DNA from: Gammaproteobacteria bacterium 28-57-27 | GTDB taxonomy: Bacteria; Pseudomonadota; Gammaproteobacteria; Halothiobacillales; Halothiobacillaceae | DNA: 64,000 nucleotides | Assembly (NCBI GenBank): GCA_002281735.1 | Contig: NCGK01000005.1 | Span: forward strand, 1 to 64,000 | Direction of reading: 5' to 3' | Part shown: in pieces, positions 38,464 through 48,111 of the stretch | Layout: the number at the start of each line of letters is the position of its first letter | Position numbering within the stretch: the stretch's first letter is position 1 | Notes under the pieces: model-generated | What the model saw: the letters and a program-made list of their open reading frames with translations, nothing else | The model's database searches: none | What the model was told of the DNA's origin: nothing | Position numbers and translations under genes: made by a program

Positions 38464-40097
38464 GCTGCAGCCACCTCATCCAGCACACCCGCCGCCTGCA
38501 CCAAGCTGCGCGTGTAGGCTTCACGCGGGTGTTTCAACAAGGCCAAGGTCTCGCCCTGCTCCACCACCCGCCCGTCGCGCAGCACCATCACCCGATGCGC
38601 CATGGCACGAATCACGCGCAAATCGTGCGAAATCAGCACATAACTCAGGCCATGTCGGCGTTGCAGGTCTTGCAGCAAGCTCAACACCTGTTTTTGCACC
38701 GACACATCCAGCGCGCTGGTCGGCTCATCCAGCACAATCAGGCGCGGGCGCAACACCAGCGCGCGCGCAATCGCAATGCGCTGGCGTTGCCCGCCGGAAA
38801 ACTCATGCGGATAACGCCACAGCATCTCCGCACTCAAACCGACCTCCTCCAACGCCTCCACCACCCGTGCCTGGCGCGCCTCGGCGCTCAGTTCCGGCTC
38901 ATGCACCTGCAAACCTTCGCCCACAATCGCCGCAACACTCATGCGCGGTGAAAGCGAGGCAAACGGATCCTGAAACACGATCTGCGCCATGCGCCGCGCC
39001 GTGCGCAGGGGTTTGGCATCCAGCCCGTGCCAGTCCTGCCCGGCAATGCGCACCTCACCCTCGCCAGGGGTCAGGCGCAACAGCACATGCGCCAACGTGG
39101 TCTTGCCCGAACCCGACTCACCGACCACCCCCAAGGTTTCCCCCGCGCGCAAGCTCAGGTTCACATTGTGCAAAGTGACGATGGGTGTGGCACGTTTAAA
39201 CCAACCGCCATCCTGCCCGGCACGCACACAACCCACGGCCTGCGCCTCCAGCACGGGTGCCGCCTCCGCCGCAGGCACAGCCACCAAATCACGCACCGGC
39301 GCACTCTCCAGCAGCAGACGGGTGTAGGCATGTTCGGGATGCGCAAACACCGCCTCCACTGAGCCGCGTTCGACCACCTCGCCATGCCGCATCACCACCA
39401 CATCTTCGGCAAAACGGCGCACCAGCGGCAGATCATGCGTAATCATCAACACCGCCAGCCCCATTTCACGCTGCAAATCCGCCAGCAATTCCAGAATCTG
39501 TGCCTGCACGGTCACATCCAGCGCCGTGGTCGGCTCATCGGCAATCAGCAAACGCGGACGACAGGCCAGCGCCATGGCAATCATCACGCGTTGGCGCTGG
39601 CCACCGGAAAGCTGATGCGGCAGCGCATCCACCCGCCGTTGTGGTTCACGAATGCCGGTACGCTCCAAAAGCTCGATGGCACGACTGCGCGCCTGCGCCT
39701 TGCTCATCCCCTCATGCACAATCAGCGTCTCGGCAATCTGCTTGCCGATAGGATGCAGTGGGTTGAGCGCGCTCATCGGCTCCTGAAAAATCATGCCGAT
39801 TTCGCGCCCACGAATCGCGCGCATTTTGTTCTCGGGCAAACCGAGCAACGATTGCCCGTTAAACATCACCTCGCCACGATGCAGACGCGCCAGCTGCGGA
39901 TCGAGCAAACGCAAAATCGCCAGCGCCGTGACCGATTTACCCGACCCCGACTCCCCCACCAGCGCCACCCGCCCGCCGGCGGGAACATCAAAACTCACCC
40001 CGCGCAAAACCTCGCGCTCGCTCGTCCCCGTCACCGAAGGCAGCGCAAAGCTCAAATGCAGATTCTTGACGCTTAAAAGTGGGGAGTTGATGTTCAT
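38460..40097 (-). CDS. ABC transporter protein with two ATPase domains (YejF-like)
   Basis: 545 residues from ATG 40097. Two complete nucleotide-binding domains: first with [31 protein letters not shown] and [13 protein letters not shown], second with [34 protein letters not shown] and [13 protein letters not shown]. Each is followed by the oligopeptide-type C-terminal region. Such fused ATPases power peptide importers (YejABEF). No permease or binding protein is nearby, so it is an orphan here or works with subunits encoded elsewhere. Begins six bases after murB. Confidence 0.9.
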   Translation of the reverse strand: MNINSPLLSVKNLHLSFALPSVTGTSEREVLRGVSFDVPAGGRVALVGESGSGKSVTALAILRLLDPQLARLHRGEVMFNGQSLLGLPENKMRAIRGREIGMIFQEPMSALNPLHPIGKQIAETLIVHEGMSKAQARSRAIELLERTGIREPQRRVDALPHQLSGGQRQRVMIAMALACRPRLLIADEPTTALDVTVQAQILELLADLQREMGLAVLMITHDLPLVRRFAEDVVVMRHGEVVERGSVEAVFAHPEHAYTRLLLESAPVRDLVAVPAAEAAPVLEAQAVGCVRAGQDGGWFKRATPIVTLHNVNLSLRAGETLGVVGESGSGKTTLAHVLLRLTPGEGEVRIAGQDWHGLDAKPLRTARRMAQIVFQDPFASLSPRMSVAAIVGEGLQVHEPELSAEARQARVVEALEEVGLSAEMLWRYPHEFSGGQRQRIAIARALVLRPRLIVLDEPTSALDVSVQKQVLSLLQDLQRRHGLSYVLISHDLRVIRAMAHRVMVLRDGRVVEQGETLALLKHPREAYTRSLVQAAGVLDEVAAA

Positions 40098-40102
40098 GAG
40101 AT

Positions 40103-41185
40103 TTACCCCCCGCTCCCGCAAGCGGGAGAGGGGCTGGGGGTGAGGGCTGACGAATGAGACGAATGCTCAACCGCTGGAACTAAAATCGGCTCAGGGCGCA
40201 AACTTACACCAAAGCGCGCCTGCACGCTCTGCATAACCTGCTCAGCCAACGCCCACAATTCCGCGCCGCTGGCCACGCCATGATTGACCAACACCAAAGC
40301 GTGTTTGTCATACACCCCGGCATCGCCCTGCCGCTGCCCTTTCCAGCCGCATTGTTCAATCAACCACGCCGCCGACAGCTTGACCTGACCATCCGCCACT
40401 TCCCACATCGGCATCATCGGCCACTGTTCACGCAAGATCGCCGCCTGTTCACTGCTGATGATGGGATTCTGAAAAAAACTCCCCACACTGCCCGGCTGAT
40501 CGGCCTCAAGCCCCGGCAACTTACCCCGCCGCACGCTGCAAATCGCATCGGAAACCGCGTGCGGGGTTAGCGCCGCGTTCCCCAATGCCTCCCTAACCCC
40601 CGGATAATCCAGCTTGGGCACAAAGGTCTTGGGCAGTTTGAGCAACACCGAGGTAATCAGATACCGCCCGGGTTCCTGCTTGAAACGGCTGTCACGATAG
40701 GCAAAACGACAGTCCTCCGCCGTCATGACACCCGCTTCGCCTGTGGTCATATCCACCACATCCACCGCCGCACAGCGCTCCGCCAACTCCACCCCATAGG
40801 CACCGATGTTTTGCACCGGCGCTGCGCCGACTGTGCCCGGAATCAAGGATAGGTTTTCCAAACCTGCCCAGCCCTGTTCGACGGTGTGGCGCACCAGGTC
40901 ATGCCAGTTCTCACCCGCCGCCACCGCCAAAAAACGCTGCGTGTCACTCTCCCCCAACAACTCGATCCCCTTGAGGGCGACATGCAGCACCACACCGGGG
41001 AAGTCATCGCGCAGCAGAACATTGCTGCCGCCGCCCAGAATCAGACGTGGCAGTTTGTGCAAGCGCGTATCGGCAAGAAAAACGGGAATATCCTCCAACG
41101 TTTCCAGCGTGACGAAATAACGCGCCCCCACATCGACGCGAAAGGTATTGAACGCAAGCAGTGAGGCATTTTCAGTAATGAGCAT
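40103..41185 (-). CDS. murB: UDP-N-acetylenolpyruvoylglucosamine reductase MurB
   Basis: 360-residue FAD enzyme of the long (E. coli-like, type I) class that reduces the enolpyruvyl group to make UDP-MurNAc. NTFRVDVGARYFVTLETLED, LGGGSNVLLRDDFPGVVLHV, LSLIPGTVGAAPVQNIGAYG and the catalytic Ser in GSVGSFFQNPIIS are present. ATG 41185 was chosen; the longer frame begins in the palindromic repeat at 41197. The last residues, LTPSPSPACGSGG, are encoded by a CTCCCGC-type hairpin repeat rather than by the conserved gene. Confidence 0.95.
   Translation of the reverse strand: MLITENASLLAFNTFRVDVGARYFVTLETLEDIPVFLADTRLHKLPRLILGGGSNVLLRDDFPGVVLHVALKGIELLGESDTQRFLAVAAGENWHDLVRHTVEQGWAGLENLSLIPGTVGAAPVQNIGAYGVELAERCAAVDVVDMTTGEAGVMTAEDCRFAYRDSRFKQEPGRYLITSVLLKLPKTFVPKLDYPGVREALGNAALTPHAVSDAICSVRRGKLPGLEADQPGSVGSFFQNPIISSEQAAILREQWPMMPMWEVADGQVKLSAAWLIEQCGWKGQRQGDAGVYDKHALVLVNHGVASGAELWALAEQVMQSVQARFGVSLRPEPILVPAVEHSSHSSALTPSPSPACGSGG
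40113..40128. repeat. CTCCCGC hairpin at the murB 3' end
   Basis: Perfect stem CTCCCGC-AA-GCGGGAG embedded in GGGGTGAGGGCT-like flanks. It forms the last codons of murB and leaves only a few bases before the next start, so it may have displaced the native stop codon. Confidence 0.75.
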
Positions 41186-41196
41186 ACAAACCCGTT

Positions 41197-41268
41197 TAGC
41201 CACAGAGGGCACAGAGGTCACGGAGTTGGAGAAGAAACTCTCTGTGTGCTCTGTGATCTCTGTGGCTA
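41197..41268. repeat. TAGCCACAGAG-type palindromic repeat, copy 3
   Basis: TAGCCACAGAGGGCACAGAG at the left and ATCTCTGTGGCTA at the right, between lysS and murB, both minus strand. Same family as 25500, 33747 and 44509. Confidence 0.85.
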
Positions 41269-41278
41269 AAAATTGTTT

Positions 41279-42790
41279 TCACTCCGGCCGCATATGCGGG
41301 AACAACAACACATCCCGGATCGACGGCGAGTCGGTCAACAGCATCACTAGGCGGTCGATGCCAATACCCTCGCCTGCAGTCGGCGGTAAACCATGCTCCA
41401 GCGCACGAATATAATCCGCGTCAAAGTGCATGGCTTCATCATCGCCCGCGTCTTTATCCGCCACTTGCTGCATAAAACGCTCGGCCTGGTCTTCCGCGTC
41501 GTTCAACTCGGAGAAACCGTTGGCAATCTCGCGCCCGCCAATAAAGAATTCGAAGCGATCCGTCACCATTGGATTCGTATCATTGCGCCTTGCAAGAGGC
41601 GAAACTTCTGCCGGGTATTCGGTAATAAAGGTCGGGTTTTTCAGTTGATGCTCGGCGGTGTGCTCGAAAATTTCGATCTGCACTTTACCCAGACCGTAAC
41701 TATCTTTGAGTTTAATGCCTAGCTTGCTAGCCAAGGCACGGCAGCGCACGTCGTCATCCAGATCGTCCATGCTTACGCTATCGTTGAAACGAAGAATCGC
41801 CTCTTTAACGGTCATGCGCTCAAATCTCGTACCAAAATCATACACCTCGCCCTGATAGGGCACTTCGGTTTTACCCAAAATATGCAAAGCAAGGCCGCGC
41901 AATAATTCTTCGGTTAAATCCATCAAATCATTATGATCAGCATACGCCTGATAAAACTCAATCATCGTAAACTCAGGATTATGCCGCGTAGACAAACCCT
42001 CGTTACGGAAATTGCGGTTAATCTCATATACCCGCTCAAAACCACCCACCACCAGACGCTTCAGGTATAACTCCGGCGCAATACGCAGGAATAACTCCAT
42101 ATCCAGCGTATTGTGAAAGGTGACAAACGGCTTGGCCGCTGCGCCGCCGGGAATAACGTGCATCATCGGCGTTTCAACTTCCAGGAACTGGCGCGCATCC
42201 AGAAAGTCGCGAATATATTTAATGGCCTTGGTTCGGATGCGGAAAGTTTCTCGCACCGGCTCATTCATAATCAAATCCACATAACGTTGACGATAACGCT
42301 GCTCGGTATCGGTCAGTCCGTGAAATTTATCCGGCAAGGGGCGCAGCGATTTGGTTAATAAACGCGCACTATCGGCATGAATGGATAATTCACCCTTATT
42401 GGTGCGAAATAAACGCCCGTCCACGCCAATAATGTCGCCGATATCCCAGGTTTTGAAATCATCATAGGCCGCGCCCATATCATTCTGGGTGATATAGCAC
42501 TGAATGCGCCCGGACATATCCAGCACCGACACAAAACTCGCCTTGCCCATAATGCGCTTGGCCATTACCCGCCCGGCCACAATCGCGCGCACGGGAGGAT
42601 TGGCCTCAAACCACTCCTTATCCTTCTCGCCATATTCGGCGTGCAATTCACCCGCCACTACATTGCGGCGGAAATCGCTGGGAAAGGCAATCCCCTGCTC
42701 GCGGATACGCGCCAGCTTGGTGCGACGCTCGGCAATCAGGTGGCTCTCGGAGAGGTTGGCATCAACCATCGGGGTGTCGTGTTCAGACAT
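41279..42790 (-). CDS. lysS: lysyl-tRNA synthetase LysS (class II)
   Basis: 503 residues. N-terminal OB-fold anticodon-binding domain ([21 protein letters not shown]), motif 2 in [25 protein letters not shown], and motif 3 in [22 protein letters not shown]. It charges tRNA-Lys. In most gammaproteobacteria it directly follows prfB; here ccdAB is interposed on the same strand. Confidence 0.98.
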   Translation of the reverse strand: MSEHDTPMVDANLSESHLIAERRTKLARIREQGIAFPSDFRRNVVAGELHAEYGEKDKEWFEANPPVRAIVAGRVMAKRIMGKASFVSVLDMSGRIQCYITQNDMGAAYDDFKTWDIGDIIGVDGRLFRTNKGELSIHADSARLLTKSLRPLPDKFHGLTDTEQRYRQRYVDLIMNEPVRETFRIRTKAIKYIRDFLDARQFLEVETPMMHVIPGGAAAKPFVTFHNTLDMELFLRIAPELYLKRLVVGGFERVYEINRNFRNEGLSTRHNPEFTMIEFYQAYADHNDLMDLTEELLRGLALHILGKTEVPYQGEVYDFGTRFERMTVKEAILRFNDSVSMDDLDDDVRCRALASKLGIKLKDSYGLGKVQIEIFEHTAEHQLKNPTFITEYPAEVSPLARRNDTNPMVTDRFEFFIGGREIANGFSELNDAEDQAERFMQQVADKDAGDDEAMHFDADYIRALEHGLPPTAGEGIGIDRLVMLLTDSPSIRDVLLFPHMRPE

Positions 42791-42796
42791 TTAATT

Positions 42797-43108
42797 TCAA
42801 ATTCCGGTAAAAAGAAGATCAATAGCGGCAAGGATGTCCGCCCGAAAAGCTGCCGCGTTGCCGACAGGCGCACCGAGCGGCGCACGCGGAATGGCAGCCA
42901 TCAGCTGAGTGGCACACGCCCAGCTTTCACCCGCATGGATGATGCGCGGCTGGAAACGAGGGTGAACTTTTTGCACATTCGCTGGCGCGGTGAGCGGTAT
43001 GACCACAACGCTACGCATCTCATTAAATAGATCGCACTGCACGGCCATAACATAAGGAAACGACGTCCGGTCGCGCCCATCGTTGCAATAGATGTCGAAC
43101 TGAGCCAT
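42797..43108 (-). CDS. ccdB: CcdB family toxin
   Basis: 103 residues. MAQFDIYCNDGRDRTSFPYVMAVQCDLFN, SVVVIPLTA and the C-terminal ADILAAIDLLFTGI match CcdB, which poisons the GyrA subunit of DNA gyrase. Begins at the base after the ccdA stop and ends six bases before lysS. The C-terminal Gly-Ile of CcdB, needed for gyrase poisoning in F plasmid CcdB, is present as TGI. Confidence 0.9.
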   Translation of the reverse strand: MAQFDIYCNDGRDRTSFPYVMAVQCDLFNEMRSVVVIPLTAPANVQKVHPRFQPRIIHAGESWACATQLMAAIPRAPLGAPVGNAAAFRADILAAIDLLFTGI

Positions 43109-43357
43109 TTAGAACAGTCTCAATCCATCACCAAAAACACCATGCGTATCGACAAATTCATTGTAAGCCTGGATGGACTCGGCCAAATCCTCGCGCAATT
43201 GGCGCTCCTTCTCGGCTCGAACGAGCTCTGCCAAACGCTCTTCCGCCGCGCGCGAAACATTCAACTTGAACTCTCGCGCCTGTCGCAACAAATCGCTGTT
43301 GATGGAAAGATTGGTCGATTGTTTGGCTGCGCGCTCGTCATAGATGACTATTCCCAT
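43109..43357 (-). CDS. ccdA: CcdA family antitoxin
   Basis: 82 residues from ATG 43357. N-terminal ribbon-helix-helix (KQSTNLSINSDLLRQAREFKLNVSRAAEERL) for DNA binding, and a C-terminal toxin-binding tail (YNEFVDTHGVFGDGLRLF) typical of the family. Antitoxin first, toxin next without spacing. An in-frame ATG at 43378 is an alternative start. Confidence 0.9.
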   Translation of the reverse strand: MGIVIYDERAAKQSTNLSINSDLLRQAREFKLNVSRAAEERLAELVRAEKERQLREDLAESIQAYNEFVDTHGVFGDGLRLF

Positions 43358-43400
43358 GACCTCATTCCTCATGCACATAAATCATGCGCATGATAATAAC

Positions 43401-44499
43401 TTACAGCCCGCTCTTCAGACTAGCCTCAATAAACGGATCCAGGTCACCATCCAACACGGCTTGCGTGTTGCCGGTTTCGTAGCCGGTGCGTAAATCCTTG
43501 ATGCGCGACTGATCCAACACATACGAGCGAATCTGATTGCCCCAGGACACGTCCGACTTGGTGTCTTCCAACGCCTGCGCCACCGCATTACGCTTTTGCA
43601 CTTCCAGCTCGTACAGTTTGGCTTTAAGCATCTTCATCGCCGTTTCGCGGTTTTGAATCTGCGAACGCTGCGTCTGGCAAGCCACCACCACCCCGGTCGG
43701 GATATGCGTAAAACGCACGGCGGATTCGGTACGGTTGACGTGCTGTCCGCCCGCACCGGAGGCGCGATACACATCCACCTTCAGATCCGCCGGATTGACC
43801 TCAATCGTAAAGCTATCGTCCACCTCAGGCGCAACGAATACCGAAGAAAACGAGGTATGACGACGGTTTCCGGAATCAAACGGCGACTTGCGCACCAGAC
43901 GATGCACGCCGGTTTCGGTACGCAGCCAGCCGTAAGCATATTCGCCTTCCACGCGAATCGAGGCCGACTTGATCCCCGCCACATCGCCATCGGAGACTTC
44001 GAGAATTTCGGTCTTGAAGCCGCGTTTTTCCGCCCAGCGCAGGTACATGCGGAAAATCATGCTCGCCCAGTCTTGCGCCTCGGTGCCGCCCGCGCCCGCC
44101 TGAATATCCAGGAAGGCGTTGCTGGCATCGGCTTCGCCGGAGAACATGCGGCGGAATTCGAGTTTTTCCACCTTGACTCGCTGCGTGGCCACTTCGTCGG
44201 CAATCGACGCTACCGTGGCTTCGTCATCTTCCTCCGCCGCCATCTGCAACAACTCGGCGGCATCGCCCAAACCGGCATCCAGATCAGTCAGCGTATGCAC
44301 CACCGCTTCCAAAGCCGAGCGCTCCTTGCTCAAGGCTTGCGCGGTTTCCGGGTTATTCCACAGCGCGGGGTCTTCCAGCTCCCTTAAAACTTCTTCCAGA
44401 CGCTCAGCTTTGAGATCGTAGTCAAAGATACCCCCTCAGAGCGCCAGCGCGCTCTTGCAGGTCTTTGATTTCATTCAGGATGGGATTAATTTCTAACAT
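43401..44499 (-). CDS. prfB: peptide chain release factor 2, with programmed +1 frameshift
   Basis: The 25-codon first frame ([20 protein letters not shown]...GYL) starts at ATG 44499 and reaches an in-frame TGA at 44424-44422. A +1 shift on CTT continues into [13 protein letters not shown] and on to 43401. The combined product is 365 residues, the standard RF2 length. GGQ lies in [20 protein letters not shown] and the UGA-reading SPF tripeptide in [12 protein letters not shown]2 releases peptides at UAA and UGA. The gene should not be annotated as broken or from an internal start. Confidence 0.97.
44421..44440 (-). promoter_or_regulatory. RF2 autoregulatory frameshift site
   Basis: On the minus strand AGGGGGTATCTTTGAC combines a Shine-Dalgarno-like AGGGGG three bases upstream of the slippery CTT codon with a TGA followed by C, a poor RF2 termination context. 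This is the classic site by which low RF2 favours frameshifting and its own synthesis. Confidence 0.97.
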
Positions 44500-44508
44500 T
44501 ATATTTTC

Positions 44509-44602
44509 TAGCCACCGAGTTCACAGAGCACACAGAGAATGGAGAGCGGACATAAGTCAGGCACCGAGGCTTATCTCTGTGTGCTCTGTGTCCTCTGTGG
44601 CT
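44509..44602. repeat. TAGCCACAGAG-type palindromic repeat, copy 4
   Basis: TAGCCACCGAGTTCACAGAG at the left and CTCTGTGTCCTCTGTGGCT at the right, between prfB and ppnP. It is slightly more diverged than the other three copies. Confidence 0.85.
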
Positions 44603-44615
44603 TGCATTCAAAAAT

Positions 44616-44924
44616 TCAACCAAACGTACACTGATATTCCGCTGTACCGTCCACAACTTCAATATCAAAAAAACCGTTTTCCGGCACATTAAACGCGCTG
44701 CCTACGGCCATGTCCTGCCATCCAGCTTCACCGACATTGACGCGGCACTGGCCTGCGGTAATCTCCATCAATTCCGGTGCTTGCACATTAAAACGGAAGC
44801 TGCCGGGGAAAATGACACCCAAGGTCGCCTTCTGCCCGTTCGGCAGGGTGAAGCCGTGACTGACCACCTTGCCATCAAAATACAGATTGGCCTTACGATT
44901 CAAACTGACATTATCCAGCTGCAT
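44616..44924 (-). CDS. ppnP: pyrimidine/purine nucleoside phosphorylase PpnP
   Basis: 102-residue cupin (UPF0345/YaiE). VSLNRKANLYFDGKVVSHGF, GSFRFNVQAPELMEITAG and NVPENGFFDIEV are characteristic. Family members phosphorolyse several nucleosides. Divergent from dacB. Confidence 0.92.
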   Translation of the reverse strand: MQLDNVSLNRKANLYFDGKVVSHGFTLPNGQKATLGVIFPGSFRFNVQAPELMEITAGQCRVNVGEAGWQDMAVGSAFNVPENGFFDIEVVDGTAEYQCTFG

Positions 44925-44996
44925 GATCGAACCCCGATAAAAATTAAAACACGGAAGACTAGCCTGTTTGCCCTCTCACCGCTAGAGTGTGCGCCC

Positions 44997-46433
44997 ATGA
45001 ATACACTCAAACGACTTCTCGCTTTTCTGCTACTGCTGCCCTTCACCCAGGCCGGATGCGCCGCCGACTTGACCGCCTATGCCCGTTTGCCGGCCGAAGT
45101 TGAAGACACATTGGCGGCAAATCAGTCTTCCCCAACGACCCTGAGCATCTGGGTACAGGCGGTAGACAACGACAAACCCTTGCTGAGTTGGAATGCCGAC
45201 CGAGCGCAAAACCCAGCCTCAGTCATGAAGCTGGTGACCACCGCTGCGGCACTCGACATTCTCGGCCCGGGCTACACCTGGCCCACGGAGGCTTACACCA
45301 GCAAGCCCGTGGTCAATGGCGTGCTCAAGGGCGATTTGATCCTCAAAGGCTACGGCAACCCCATGTTTTTCACCGAAGACCTGGCGGCGCTCATCCAGGA
45401 TCTGCGCAGCCAAGGGCTGCAGACGATTCAAGGCGACCTGATCCTCGATAACAGTTTTTTCAGCCTACCGCCCGAAGACCCGGCCGCCTTTGACGGCGCG
45501 CCCTACAAACCCTACAACGCCCTGCCGGACGCGCTTTTGCTCAATCAACGCGCCACCCGCTTCCTGATCGCCCCCGACCCCGTCAGCAGTCGCCTGAATA
45601 TCCAAAGCGAGCTACCCATCCCCGGTATGCGCATTGAAAACAGCGTCAAAGCCTCGAAAAAAGCGGGCTGCGGCGAGCCCGCCATGCGCGTCAAACCCAC
45701 GCCGACCGAGACGGTGATCGAATTTAGCGGCAACTTCGCCCCAAGCTGTGGCGAAAAAGATATGTACCGCGTGGTTGTACCGCCCGAAAACATGCTCCTG
45801 GGCGCATTCCGCAGCATGTGGGCTCAACAAGGCGGCAGTTTTAACGGCAACGTGCGCGTCGCCCCCACGCCCGCCAAAGCGGCACTGTTCTACACCTATC
45901 AATCACGCCCACTGGCCGACATCATCATCCCGATGAACAAACTCAGCAGCAATGTCATGGCACGCCAACTACTGCTCTCTGTGGCCGCCAAAAAACTCGG
46001 CGCACCGGCCACCCCGGAAAAAGGGGTGCGAGCCGTTGATCTTTGGCTGGAAGAAAACCAAATGCGCTGGCCGGGCTTTGTGCTTGGCAACGGCTCCGGT
46101 CTGTCACGCGAAGCCCGCATCAGCGCCCGCCAGCTCGGTGATTTACTGATGCACGTCTACCGCAGCCCCACCATGCTGGAATTTTCCGCCTCGCTGCCGA
46201 TCGTCGGCATTGATGGCACCGTACGCAAACGCCTGAAGAATGAAGACATTCAAGGCCGAGCGCAGCTTAAAACCGGCACACTCAACGGCACCCGCGCCAT
46301 CGCAGGCTTCATGTATTCGCGCAACGGCCAGGCCTATGCCGTCGCCGTGCTGCAAAACGAACCCGGCGTACACTTGGGCGTAGGCAGCAAGGTGCAGGAT
46401 GCCTTGCTGCAATGGGTGTACGAGCAACCGTAA
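44997..46433 (+). CDS. dacB: D-alanyl-D-alanine carboxypeptidase/endopeptidase (PBP4)
   Basis: 478 residues. Signal peptide MNTLKRLLAFLLLLPFTQAG, then the peptidase S13 domain with SxxK (ASVMKL), SxN (KLSSNVMARQ) and KTG (LKTGTLNGTRAIAGF). Hydrolyses D-Ala-D-Ala and crosslinks in periplasmic peptidoglycan. ATG 44997 gives a proper signal peptide. Confidence 0.94.
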   Translation: MNTLKRLLAFLLLLPFTQAGCAADLTAYARLPAEVEDTLAANQSSPTTLSIWVQAVDNDKPLLSWNADRAQNPASVMKLVTTAAALDILGPGYTWPTEAYTSKPVVNGVLKGDLILKGYGNPMFFTEDLAALIQDLRSQGLQTIQGDLILDNSFFSLPPEDPAAFDGAPYKPYNALPDALLLNQRATRFLIAPDPVSSRLNIQSELPIPGMRIENSVKASKKAGCGEPAMRVKPTPTETVIEFSGNFAPSCGEKDMYRVVVPPENMLLGAFRSMWAQQGGSFNGNVRVAPTPAKAALFYTYQSRPLADIIIPMNKLSSNVMARQLLLSVAAKKLGAPATPEKGVRAVDLWLEENQMRWPGFVLGNGSGLSREARISARQLGDLLMHVYRSPTMLEFSASLPIVGIDGTVRKRLKNEDIQGRAQLKTGTLNGTRAIAGFMYSRNGQAYAVAVLQNEPGVHLGVGSKVQDALLQWVYEQP

Positions 46434-46534
46434 TCAGCCGTTGATGCAAATAACCCCACACTTGTCATAATTTTTGCCCACCCCGGCGTTTAGAATCCGC
46501 GCTCGTTTTTCCCGAAACCAACGCGAGTATCAAA

Positions 46535-47908
46535 ATGTCCACCGTATTTCAGCGTCTAAGTCTTCTGCTTGCCGTGAGCGCCGTCATCGCACTCCCCCTC
46601 ACCGCCCAAGCCGCCGCTTCACGCAGCACCTGGGTCACGCAAAACATCTACAGCTTCAACCACCCCTACGCCGCCCAGCTGCCGCAAGAGTTGTCCACAA
46701 AAATGGACAAGATGAGCGTCGGCCCCTTCGCGTTCTATCGCGGCACCGCCCACCTGTTCTACCAGGACGTAAAAACCCGCTCCTCCGCCTACACCGACAG
46801 CACGACCGCCAAAGTCTGGCTGGAAGGCGATATGCACCTGCAAAACGTCGGTGCCATCAAGGATGCCAGCGGCAACAAGGTATTCGATGTCAGCGACTTC
46901 GACGAAGGCTACTGGGGCCCGTACACCTGGGACGTATGGCGCATGGCGGTCAGCATCCTGCTCGCCGCCAAGGAACAAGGCATTTCCTCCAGCGACCGCG
47001 ACGCTCTGGTGGATAATTTCGTCGAATCCTACCTCGACAAAATGGACGAATTCAGCGGCAACGACGGTGAAAAATCCTACCGTCTGACCACCGGCAACAC
47101 CGCGGGCGAGGTCGAAAACACTATCCAGGCGCTGGACAGCAAATCGCGCAGCAAACTGCTCGACAAATACAGCAGCATCGTCAGCGGCGCGCGCAAATTC
47201 CTCAACGCCAGCGACCTGCAAGTGCTCAGCACCACCAGCTACAACGCCATCAACACCGCCATGAGCAGCTACATCAGCTCCATCGCCTCCTCCAAGCGCT
47301 ACGCCACCAGCTACTACAAACTCAAGGACGCACGCCTGAAACTCGGCTCCGGTGTCGGCAGCCTCGGGCGCTACCGCTACTACCTGCTGATCGAAGGCCC
47401 GAGCACCTCGACCAGCGACGACGTGATCCTCGAAATGAAGCAAAGCGTCAGCAGCAGCGTCGCCATCGCCGCCGGCAGCCTGATGCCCGCCACCGCCTAC
47501 AGCTCGCACCAAGGCAAGCGCATCGCCCTCACCCTCAAAGCCCAAACACTGAGCGCCGATGTTCTCACCGGCTGGACGACCGTTTCCGGCGTGAACTACT
47601 TCCTGCGCGAGAAATCGCCGTTCCAGGAAGACTTCGACTACACCGCCCTGACCAGCTACAGCGAGTGGATGGACGCCACCGACACCTTCGGCAAGGTCGT
47701 GGCCAAGATTCACGCGATCTCTGACAAGGATTACGACACGGCGCTGATTGCCAGCGGCGCGGACAAAGCCATCAGCGACATCACCAACGGCAAGCACGAC
47801 CAGTTCCGCGCCGAAGTACGCAGCTTCGCCAAGGACTACGCCACCCAGGTGGAATACGACTACGCCTCCTTCCGCAGCGCGTATCTGGCGGGTCAGACGT
47901 TGTATTGA
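46535..47908 (+). CDS. secreted DUF2252 family protein
   Basis: 457 residues. Signal peptide (LSLLLAVSAVIALPLTAQAAA) precedes a DUF2252 domain: FAFYRGTAHLFYQD, VWLEGDMHLQNVGAIKDASG and VFDVSDFDEGYWGPYTWDVWRMAVSI resemble the kinase-like core of the family, but most DUF2252 proteins are cytoplasmic, so periplasmic location is unusual. Function unknown. Its last 22 codons and downstream terminator are duplicated at 53799, making its 3' end the left boundary of the accessory island. Confidence 0.85.
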   Translation: MSTVFQRLSLLLAVSAVIALPLTAQAAASRSTWVTQNIYSFNHPYAAQLPQELSTKMDKMSVGPFAFYRGTAHLFYQDVKTRSSAYTDSTTAKVWLEGDMHLQNVGAIKDASGNKVFDVSDFDEGYWGPYTWDVWRMAVSILLAAKEQGISSSDRDALVDNFVESYLDKMDEFSGNDGEKSYRLTTGNTAGEVENTIQALDSKSRSKLLDKYSSIVSGARKFLNASDLQVLSTTSYNAINTAMSSYISSIASSKRYATSYYKLKDARLKLGSGVGSLGRYRYYLLIEGPSTSTSDDVILEMKQSVSSSVAIAAGSLMPATAYSSHQGKRIALTLKAQTLSADVLTGWTTVSGVNYFLREKSPFQEDFDYTALTSYSEWMDATDTFGKVVAKIHAISDKDYDTALIASGADKAISDITNGKHDQFRAEVRSFAKDYATQVEYDYASFRSAYLAGQTLY

Positions 47909-48092
47909 TTCGTAGCGCTCCGAATACCAAGCCCCGGCATAGCCCGGGGCTTTTTTGTGGTGTTGATGGCTGTTTTTTTCGCTTGGTGAGTGCGCTTCGC
48001 CAGTTCACAGACTAAAATTGCGGAACATCACCGTCTTATCGAACCTGTCCGATAAGACTTTTACGCCGACATTTGTCGGATAATTCACGTTA
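47839..48092. repeat. direct repeat copy A (island left boundary)
   Basis: 254 bp: last 22 codons and stop of the DUF2252 gene, its terminator, and a tail containing GTCTTATCG/CGATAAGAC and CCGAC/GTCGG hairpins that ends in CACGTTAACGC. Aligned by eye with 53799-54053 it shows about 23 differences including one single-base indel, or roughly 90% identity. The terminal GTTARGC is an integron-type crossover consensus and is followed by cassette-like genes. Confidence 0.92.
47930..47956 (+). terminator. rho-independent terminator after DUF2252 gene
   Basis: Stem AGCCCCGG/CCGGGGCT with loop CATAGC-like bases followed by TTTTTT. Duplicated at 53891-53916 with the stem preserved. Confidence 0.92.
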
Positions 48093-48111
48093 ACGCGATT
48101 CACACTATCCC

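Noticed and set aside
46619-47797. 392-codon frame antisense to the DUF2252 gene
   Set aside because: Shadow frame in codon-biased DNA; no start signals and low-complexity Val/Gly/Ala composition.
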